A stretch of DNA of 9,200 bases, from the NCBI GenBank assembly GCA_964401855.1, contig CAYOAF010000065.1, positions 1-9,200 of the forward strand, read 5' to 3'. The stretch comes from CAJWBT01 sp964401855 (GTDB taxonomy: Bacteria; Chloroflexota; Dehalococcoidia; Lucifugimonadales; UBA3495). Below the pieces are notes generated by a model. The model was not told where the DNA came from. It searched no databases and was given only the letters and a program-made list of their open reading frames with translations. The stretch's first letter is position 1. Every line of letters begins with the position of its first letter. Shown one piece after another: positions 4,375 through 9,200 of this stretch. The position numbers were made by a program, and so were the translations under genes.

Positions 4375-5271
4375 CTAGATGTTCTTCGTGCCGTCGGGTG
4401 CAATAAACCCAAATGGTTGCAGCGGCATGCCCACTGTTGTCTTGAAATGCCCCAACAACTGCTCAACCGTCCAACCTCCAGGCATGACGGCAGTCCTGGC
4501 ATGATGCGGGTGTTCGCAGATAGCCAGCCGGGCTCCGTCTATACAGATGAACTGGCCGTTGATCCAACCTGCCTGTTCGCTGGCCAAGAACACCACCAGC
4601 GGCGCCGCTTCTTCAGGCGCGAAATAACCCAAATCCAGATCGGTAAGAGGTCGCTCGTGCCGGTCGAGAGCTTCCTGCTTCGCGCGTTCCCTTCTAACCG
4701 CATTCAACCGCGTAGCCGCGGAGGAACGGATTGAGTTGCACGTAATACCATACTGCGCCAACTCCACGGCCCATGAAAGGCCCATGGCCAACACGCCACC
4801 CTTGCTTGCGCTGTAGCTGGTGCCTCCGGCTTGACCGATGACGGAACCGGAGGCCAAATTGATGATACGGCCCCACCCTTGCTTGATCATGTGCGGTACC
4901 GCGTGCCTGGTGCAGGCGAAAATGCCCTTGAGATTGGTGGCGATTACGTTGTCGAAATCCTCTTCGGTCATATCTACCAGGAACTGTCCATCGCTAATAC
5001 CGGCGTTGTTCACCAGAATATCTACTCGCCCGAAGCCATCCACTGCCGTCTGAACAATCTGCCGGGCGCCTTCCATGGTTGCGACGCTGACAGCACAACC
5101 TTCGGCAGTGCCGCCACCGTTTCTGATCTCTTCCACCACACTGGCCACATCGCTGGCCGTCCTCGCGTTGACCACGACCTTTGCCCCGGCTTCGGCCAGC
5201 CCCAGGGCGAAGGCCCGCCCCATACCCGACCCGGAACCGGTCACTACCGCCACTTTCCCCTCTAATAGCAT
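4375..5271 (-). CDS. Short-chain dehydrogenase/reductase, multifunctional-enzyme (hydroxyacyl-CoA dehydrogenase) type
   Basis: The product is 298 aa. The start at 5271 is preceded by GAGAGAGGGAG. A Rossmann fold carries T11-G-S-G-S-G-M-G18 for the dinucleotide, N88-N-A-G91, and the active-site set N113, S141 (or S143), Y153 and K157 in YSASK. The usual P-G after the sixth strand is replaced by NSIRSSAATR (179-188), so the common PG turn is missing. Classical SDRs are about 250 aa; this has a C-terminal extension of about 50 residues after NGQFICIDG, with a GGWTVEQLLGHF segment. That extension and the altered NxIxPG site resemble dehydrogenases of the MFE-2 type, which oxidise 3-hydroxyacyl-CoA with NAD. 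Substrate is inferred from this resemblance and from the acyl-CoA genes nearby, not shown. It is single on minus, with the lipoprotein gene 101 bp downstream under its own promoter. Confidence 0.85.
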   Translation of the reverse strand: MLLEGKVAVVTGSGSGMGRAFALGLAEAGAKVVVNARTASDVASVVEEIRNGGGTAEGCAVSVATMEGARQIVQTAVDGFGRVDILVNNAGISDGQFLVDMTEEDFDNVIATNLKGIFACTRHAVPHMIKQGWGRIINLASGSVIGQAGGTSYSASKGGVLAMGLSWAVELAQYGITCNSIRSSAATRLNAVRRERAKQEALDRHERPLTDLDLGYFAPEEAAPLVVFLASEQAGWINGQFICIDGARLAICEHPHHARTAVMPGGWTVEQLLGHFKTTVGMPLQPFGFIAPDGTKNI

Positions 5272-5549
5272 GACTCCCTCTCTCTGTTGCGATTTTCTAG
5301 ATGTTAGCTTGGATTTCCCATTTTGGCGAACCTCATGCCGTCAACATGGCCTGAACAAGGTAGGTCCTGTCGGTTTTGGGAGGGTATTGGCTTCAAGAAT
5401 TTCCCAACAAATGCCTGTCCCGAACGCTGCGAACCTGGAGAGAGGGTTGACAGCGCCCTTGGATTATCCTACCTTGGCCCTGCCCGAAGATCGATTATTC
5501 AGAAAGCCCCGGCCGTCCGGCTCAGGTGGCCCGGTTAAGGAAACCGGCT
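5272..5549. other. Intergenic region upstream of divergent SDR and methyltransferase
   Basis: Promoters for both directions should lie here. The only strong hexamer is TTGACA at 5447-5452 on plus. The long plus frame crossing 5075-5719 overlaps the SDR antisense and has no family motifs. No hairpins, operators or RNA genes stood out. Confidence 0.4.
5447..5475 (+). promoter_or_regulatory. Candidate promoter upstream of the methyltransferase
   Basis: A consensus -35 TTGACA (5447-5452) stands 17 bp before TACCTT (5470-5475), which matches the -10 consensus at only 3 of 6; a TATCCT sits too close at 13 bp. The direction and place suit the methyltransferase or the small ORF before it. Confidence 0.3.
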
Positions 5550-5672
5550 ATGGCTGCACAACCCAAACCCATGGAGACCGACGTACTCATGGCCGGCGCC
5601 CGGGTGCTCTTCGCCGTCAAAGGTCGGTGCCAGTTGGAGCAATGGGGCTTGAAGTTCTGCGGGGCAGGCTGA
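5550..5672 (+). CDS. Possible small protein (40 aa) upstream of the methyltransferase
   Basis: ATG at 5550 follows TAAGGA with about 8 nt between. The frame runs 40 codons to TGA at 5670 with codon use like its neighbours. The product begins MAAQPKPMETDVLMAGARVL and ends with a Cys-containing tail (GRCQ and KFCGAG). I recognise no family. It could be a real small gene, a leader peptide for the methyltransferase 43 bp downstream, or a gene remnant. Chance is also possible at this length. Confidence 0.3.
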   Translation: MAAQPKPMETDVLMAGARVLFAVKGRCQLEQWGLKFCGAG

Positions 5673-5704
5673 GCTACCACAGGCAGCCCCAACATTGGCA
5701 CGAT

Positions 5705-5710
5705 GGGAGG
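5705..5710 (+). promoter_or_regulatory. Ribosome binding site fixing a GTG start
   Basis: GGGAGG lies 5 nt before the GTG at 5716. The upstream in-frame TTG at 5695 would place this site inside the coding region, so GTG is preferred. Confidence 0.65.
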
Positions 5711-5715
5711 AAACG

Positions 5716-6345
5716 GTGACCCAACCTGAAACCTCAAAAGAACGCCTGGAATGGATATACGCATCCCAAGGAAACCGCGACCTGGAGGAGAGGTACGATG
5801 CCTGGGCCGGCCAATACGACCAAGACGTTGCCGGGTACGGATACAAGATTCCCGGAATCGTAGCCGGGTTCGTTGGCCGCTACCTGACTCCTGCCAACGG
5901 GGTGCTCTTGGATGCCGGCGCCGGCACCGGAGTCATGGGAGAGGTGCTTGCCCTGATTGGCTTCAAAGAACTGGTGGCCATGGACCTTTCCGCGGGCATG
6001 CTGGAGGTTGCCAAAGAGAAGGGAATCTACCGGGACATCCGGCAGATGGTCATGGGGGAGCGCCTCGACTTTCCGGATGACGCTTTCGCCGGCGTGACCG
6101 CGGTGGGCGTACTCAGCGTGGCCCACGCACCTCCAGAATCCTTCGCCGAGCTGATCCGTTGCACCAGGCCCGGCGGTTGCATCATCTTCAGCGTCCGGGC
6201 CGACGCCCAGGGTTTCAATGAAGTCCAGGACGGCCTGGAACGGGAAAACAAGTGGAGCCTGGTGGAAACGGCGGGGCCCTTTATATCGTTGCCCCTTGGT
6301 GAACCTGATATCAAGCACCGGGTATTTGTGTACCGGGTTGTCTGA
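5716..6345 (+). CDS. Class I SAM-dependent methyltransferase
   Basis: The product is 209 aa from a GTG with GGGAGG 5 nt upstream. An N-terminal helical lead (ERLEWIYASQGNRDLEERYD) with YDAWAGQYDQD (27-37) precedes the Rossmann fold. Motif I is L65-DAGAGTG72, the acidic residue after strand 2 is D90 in AMDLSAGML, and the motif II/III region runs GVLSVAH (131-137) and LIRCTRPGGCIIFSV (146-160). The fold and the YD-x-WA-x-xYD lead resemble the METTL27 (WBSCR27) group, whose substrates are not well settled. No membrane segment or target-recognition domain is visible, so a small-molecule or protein target is equally open. It is divergent from the SDR, convergent with the acyl-CoA dehydrogenase, and not in an operon with either. 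Confidence 0.85.
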   Translation: MTQPETSKERLEWIYASQGNRDLEERYDAWAGQYDQDVAGYGYKIPGIVAGFVGRYLTPANGVLLDAGAGTGVMGEVLALIGFKELVAMDLSAGMLEVAKEKGIYRDIRQMVMGERLDFPDDAFAGVTAVGVLSVAHAPPESFAELIRCTRPGGCIIFSVRADAQGFNEVQDGLERENKWSLVETAGPFISLPLGEPDIKHRVFVYRVV

Positions 6346-6469
6346 CCGGGCGTCACGGTTTAACCGCTAGCCTGCTGGCCAATCAAAGTGCGGGTGATGG
6401 AGCTGGGTTACTGCAACGTGGAACCTCTGCCTTCCCTCCCTGCTCCGCCGCCACTGCCCCGCCCGGACC

Positions 6470-7645
6470 TCAACCCCGAGGAAGGCCCAGACCCCGGCTG
6501 GCGATGATGTTCCGCTGGATTTCGGAGGTCCCTCCAGCGATGGTATTGGAGAAACTGATCATCCAGTTTTCCTGGACCCGGCCCCGGAGGGGCGCCCACT
6601 TCTCTCCACGGCCCAGCGTTCCGTAAGGGCCCAGGACCTCCATCCCCGCCACCGCCGCCCGGTGGAGCGTCTCGGTCCCGAATACCTTGCTCATGGATGC
6701 CTCTTTGTTGGGCACCAGCCCCTGACCTTGCATGTAGGCCACGTTATAGGCCATCAGGCGGGCCACTTCGCATCCGATGTACCGGTCAGCCAGCAGGCTG
6801 CGCACCCAGGGGGCGTCGATCAGGGGCCGGCCGGAGCGCCTGGTCTCGACGGCGTACCCTCGCACGTCGTCCAGCAACCGGCGGGCTGCGGCTGAAAAGT
6901 CGATGCCGGACCGTTCGAAGTCCAGCAGGGTCACGGCCACGTACCAGCCCCGGTCCTCCTCGCCGACCACGTTCTTGCGGGGCACCCGGACGTTATCGAA
7001 AATTACCTGGCTGAATTCCCGGCCGCCGGCAATATTGTCGATAGGCCGCACCTCAATGCCCGGGGTCTTCATATCCACCAGGACAAAGCTGATACCCTGG
7101 TGCTTGGGAGCGTCGGGGTTGGACCGAGTCAGCAGCATTATCCAATCCGCCAGGTGGGCCAGGCTGGTCCAAATCTTGGAGCCGTTGATAACGAAGTCGT
7201 CGCCATCCCGGACGGCGCGGATGCTGAGGGAGCCGAGGTCCGACCCCGTCTCCGGCTCGCTGTACCCCTGGCACCACTGGACCTCGCCTCGGGCGACCGG
7301 AGGAAGGTGGGTCTGCTTCTGCTCCTCGGTGCCGTGAATCATCAACGTGGGGGCCATCATCCGGACCCCGGCATGGTCCCGCCCCGGGGCCCGCAGGTAG
7401 GTCATTTCCTCGTTGAAGATGGCCGTGCGCACGTGGGAAACGGCCTGACCGCCGTACTCTTCCATCCAGTGCATGGTCAGCCAGTCCCTGGCCGCCAGCT
7501 TCTTGCGCACTTGCCGGGCAAAGTCCCAGTTTTGAACCTCGGGCCGCCGGCCTTGGCCCTCCCAATCGGGTGGAAGCTCCGTTCCGAGAAAACCTCGGAG
7601 GGCTCGGCGGAAGGCATCGTCTTCCGGGCTGAACTTGAAGTCCAC
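6470..7645 (-). CDS. Acyl-CoA dehydrogenase
   Basis: The product is 391 aa, a normal length, from a GTG at 7645 preceded by AGGTAGG. An FAD flavoenzyme of this family makes a trans-2-enoyl-CoA and passes electrons to ETF. The N-terminal helical domain is followed by Q126-GYSEPETGSDLGSL (the YSEP-x-x-GSD flavin motif), KIWTS (157-161) with a Trp over the flavin, and the C-terminal helical domain. It ends with GGTSEIQRNIIASRGLGLP (371-389), a family signature. The base of medium-chain enzymes, the Glu of YEGT, is Gly here (IAGGT). A Glu at 244 in LLDFER lies where isovaleryl-CoA dehydrogenase carries its catalytic Glu, so that residue is the likely base. Substrate is unknown; branched or sterol-side-chain-like acyl-CoA is possible. 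It is downstream of the mutase pair on the same strand, 186 bp after the B12 subunit. Confidence 0.93.
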   Translation of the reverse strand: MDFKFSPEDDAFRRALRGFLGTELPPDWEGQGRRPEVQNWDFARQVRKKLAARDWLTMHWMEEYGGQAVSHVRTAIFNEEMTYLRAPGRDHAGVRMMAPTLMIHGTEEQKQTHLPPVARGEVQWCQGYSEPETGSDLGSLSIRAVRDGDDFVINGSKIWTSLAHLADWIMLLTRSNPDAPKHQGISFVLVDMKTPGIEVRPIDNIAGGREFSQVIFDNVRVPRKNVVGEEDRGWYVAVTLLDFERSGIDFSAAARRLLDDVRGYAVETRRSGRPLIDAPWVRSLLADRYIGCEVARLMAYNVAYMQGQGLVPNKEASMSKVFGTETLHRAAVAGMEVLGPYGTLGRGEKWAPLRGRVQENWMISFSNTIAGGTSEIQRNIIASRGLGLPRG

Positions 7646-7678
7646 GGCGACCTACCTTTTGGAGGAATTGGGATCAAC

Positions 7679-7695
7679 CCCGCAATTGTTGCGGG
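7679..7695. repeat. Hairpin in the leader of the acyl-CoA dehydrogenase gene
   Basis: CCCGCAA and TTGCGGG are perfect 7-bp arms with a 3-nt loop, 33 bp upstream of the GTG at 7645. On minus only TTGAT follows, so it is at best a weak attenuator or processing site between the mutase genes and the dehydrogenase. Confidence 0.4.
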
Positions 7696-7832
7696 ATGAA
7701 CGCTCGCGGTCCGGCGCGCCACCTATCAACACGCATGGGGCGCAGCCAAGGCGCCATCTCCGACGAGGGCCATGGTAGTATCTCCCACCAACGCCGTCAA
7801 CCGGGCCGGAGTTGGCCCAGCCCTCTCGCGGT

Positions 7833-8246
7833 CTAACCGTCGCGGCCCTTCGCCAGGTCCTGCACCGTTTGGATGATGTCCCGGTGGTCGGTGCCCGGAC
7901 CAAACACCGCGGTCACACCCATGGCCTTCAGCGCCGGGATATCCTGCCGCGGAATGATACCCCCGACTATCACGTTGATGTCACCAAGCCCCTCTTCCCG
8001 GAGAAGCCCGAGGATCCGCCGGCAGTGCCCTTGGTGAGAGCCGGAGAGGAAGCTCAGGCCGATGACGTCGACATCCTCCTGGAGGGCTGCCGCGACCACC
8101 ATCTCCGGGGTTTGGCGAGGCCCGGAGTACACCACCTCCATGCCCGCGTCCCGCAGGATACGGGCCACCAGCTTGGCGCCCATTTCATGGCCGTCGAGGC
8201 CGGGCTTGGCCACCAGGACCCGAATGGGTTGTGGTGGGGTGGTCAT
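7833..8246 (-). CDS. Cobalamin-binding small subunit of an acyl-CoA mutase
   Basis: The product is 137 aa. The ATG at 8246 is chosen because family homology begins at IRVLVAKPGLDGHEMGAK and an AGGGGG lies upstream; the longer open frame to 8408 overlaps the mutase gene. The B12-binding fold is complete: D18-G-H20-E-M-G23 (DxHxxG, His20 replaces the dimethylbenzimidazole as cobalt ligand), S65-F-L67 (SxL) and G95-G96 (the GG motif near the nucleotide tail). It binds adenosylcobalamin base-off and delivers it to the mutase barrel. Here the domain is a free protein rather than fused to the large subunit, as in archaeal methylmalonyl-CoA, isobutyryl-CoA and 2-hydroxyisobutyryl-CoA mutases. It starts 17 bp after the large-subunit stop, so the two are one transcript and one holoenzyme. 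Confidence 0.93.
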   Translation of the reverse strand: MTTPPQPIRVLVAKPGLDGHEMGAKLVARILRDAGMEVVYSGPRQTPEMVVAAALQEDVDVIGLSFLSGSHQGHCRRILGLLREEGLGDINVIVGGIIPRQDIPALKAMGVTAVFGPGTDHRDIIQTVQDLAKGRDG

Positions 8247-8263
8247 GGTCACTGCGCCCCCTG

Positions 8264-9200
8264 CTAGAAAATCCCAGGATGGACGTGCTCGCCAAAGGCG
8301 GCCCGCATCACGCCGAATATCTCTCCCACGGTGCAGGACGCCTGAACCGCTTCCAGCATGGCGGGAACGGTGTTGTACCGCTGGTCGTCCTCCACCTTTC
8401 GCCGGCACGCGTCCTGCAACCGGGCCAGCGTTTCTTTCGCCCGGGCGCCGTCCCGCTCCCGGCGGAGTTTCACGACGCGTTCGACCAGGCGCTGCTCCGT
8501 CTCCGGATGCACCTGGAAGATGGTCACGGGCTGCTCCTCCGGCTCCTGGAACCTGTTGACTCCGATGACGACCCGTTCCCCGCTATCCACCTGCCGCTGA
8601 TACCGCACCGTCCCCTCCACCATCTTCCGGTCGTAGAAGCCCGCCTCGATGGCGGGGATGGCCCCGCCCATGCCATCTACCTGGTCGAGGATGAGCCGGG
8701 CCTCCTCCTCCAGTCTTGCGGTCAGGTCCTCCATGAAGTAGGAGCCGGCCAGGGGATCCACCGTGTTGGTGACACCGCTTTCGTGGTGGATGATCTGCTT
8801 GGTGAGCTGGGCGACGCGGGTGGACTCGTAGGTCGGCAGGGCCAGAGCTTCATCGTATGCGGGGGCCCAGATATGCTCCACGCCACCCAGCATGGCCGCC
8901 AGCACGTGCAGGGTGCTGCGGACCACGTTGTTGAGGGGCTGCTGGGCCGTCAAACGGTGTCCGGAGGTGTAGGTGGAAAGACGCAGCCCGGCGATTCCGG
9001 GGTCATCAACGTTGTACCGCTCTTTGATGAGCTTGGCGAAGAGCCGCCTGGTGGCGCGGAACTTGGCAACCTCTTCGAAGATGTCCCCCTCGGTGGACAT
9101 GTGAAGGTCCATGGTGGGAACCAGTTGTTCCAGCTTCAGCCCCCGGGCCAGGCCCGCCTCCACGTAGGTGAGAAAGTTGGCGATGCCAAAAGCCGTCTCC
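8264..9200 (-). CDS. Acyl-CoA mutase large subunit (methylmalonyl-CoA mutase family), 5' end outside window
   Basis: The frame is open at the right edge and stops at 8264; 311 residues are visible, about the C-terminal 60% of a B12-domain-less large subunit. The family is clear from the barrel segments: PTMDLHMSTEGDIFEEVAKFRA, then SGHRLTAQQPLNNVVR, LAAMLGGVE, DEALALPT, and HESGVTNTVDPLAGSYF. The carboxyl half continues through the MGGAIPAIE and VIGVNRFQ segments to GVMRAAFGEH. Two normally near-invariant sites differ: R-x-H-x-QTSG is RLSTYTSG (8983-8960), and HTN-x-x-DE is WAPAYDE (8869-8849). The substrate-determining Tyr/Arg positions of the N-terminal half are not visible, so I call only the family, not methylmalonyl-CoA specificity. 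It is followed by its B12 subunit and likely an acyl-CoA dehydrogenase. Confidence 0.93.
   Translation of the reverse strand, partial: ETAFGIANFLTYVEAGLARGLKLEQLVPTMDLHMSTEGDIFEEVAKFRATRRLFAKLIKERYNVDDPGIAGLRLSTYTSGHRLTAQQPLNNVVRSTLHVLAAMLGGVEHIWAPAYDEALALPTYESTRVAQLTKQIIHHESGVTNTVDPLAGSYFMEDLTARLEEEARLILDQVDGMGGAIPAIEAGFYDRKMVEGTVRYQRQVDSGERVVIGVNRFQEPEEQPVTIFQVHPETEQRLVERVVKLRRERDGARAKETLARLQDACRRKVEDDQRYNTVPAMLEAVQASCTVGEIFGVMRAAFGEHVHPGIF

Noticed and set aside
5075..5719. 214-residue plus-strand frame across the SDR start
   Set aside because: It overlaps the SDR gene antisense, where high third-position GC creates shadow frames, and runs into the methyltransferase.
7679..7695. Riboswitch or terminator between the B12 subunit and the dehydrogenase
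   Set aside because: It is a single 7-bp hairpin without a U-tract, and there is no cobalamin-riboswitch B12 box in the 186-bp gap.
8247..8408. N-terminal extension of the B12-binding protein up to 8408
   Set aside because: It would overlap the mutase C-terminus by about 145 bp, is Arg/Gly-rich, and family homology starts only after the ATG at 8246.

Overview
The window is GC-rich bacterial DNA. Its gene content is mostly acyl-CoA metabolism: a DUF35-type acyl-CoA-associated OB-fold protein, a multifunctional-enzyme-type short-chain dehydrogenase, an acyl-CoA dehydrogenase, and a B12-dependent acyl-CoA mutase with separate large and cobalamin-binding subunits. Together with DUF169, an ATC-hydrolase-like protein, the style of the insertion-sequence remnants and a dispersed GAGCTTGTCGAA/TTCGA-GAGCTC repeat, this suggests a Chloroflexota bacterium of the Dehalococcoidia/SAR202 kind. 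That assignment is an inference from gene content; no rRNA or other marker is present.

Layout. 1-177 (+) is the 3' end of a DUF35/OB-fold gene. 178-702 has no convincing gene but holds a REP-like hairpin. 703-1434 (+) is a DUF169 gene. 1435-2014 holds a bare tRNA 3' end (1649-1676), a short orphan ORF fragment and a minus-strand intrinsic terminator (1900-1928). The terminator serves the ATC-hydrolase-like gene at 2015-2716 (-). About 2720-3960 is an insertion-sequence graveyard: a broken IS1380-family transposase N-terminus (3008-3392, with a nonsense codon, a frameshift and truncation) and an internally deleted, MITE-like IS3-family element of 272 bp (3687-3958) that keeps both inverted repeats. 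The IS3 derivative sits at the 3' end of a small lipoprotein gene (3956-4273, -), whose stop codon is the TGA of the element's terminal repeat. An SDR gene follows (4375-5271, -). A class I SAM methyltransferase (5716-6345, +) is divergent from the SDR and convergent with an acyl-CoA dehydrogenase (6470-7645, -). The last three minus-strand genes read mutase large subunit (8264 to beyond the right edge), then B12-binding subunit (7833-8246), then acyl-CoA dehydrogenase.

How the genes fit together. The mutase subunits lie 17 bp apart and are surely co-transcribed. The acyl-CoA dehydrogenase follows on the same strand after 186 bp. This suggests oxidation of a branched or carboxylated acyl-CoA linked to a carbon-skeleton rearrangement, and the SDR is of the hydroxyacyl-CoA dehydrogenase type. 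The mutase large subunit departs from the usual methylmalonyl-CoA mutase at two otherwise near-invariant active-site motifs, so its substrate should not be assumed to be methylmalonyl-CoA.

I see no CRISPR array, toxin-antitoxin pair, defence system or biosynthetic cluster. The most informative signals are the deleted IS3 element that ends a lipoprotein gene, the solitary tRNA 3' end that may mark an old integration junction, and the divergent acyl-CoA mutase.
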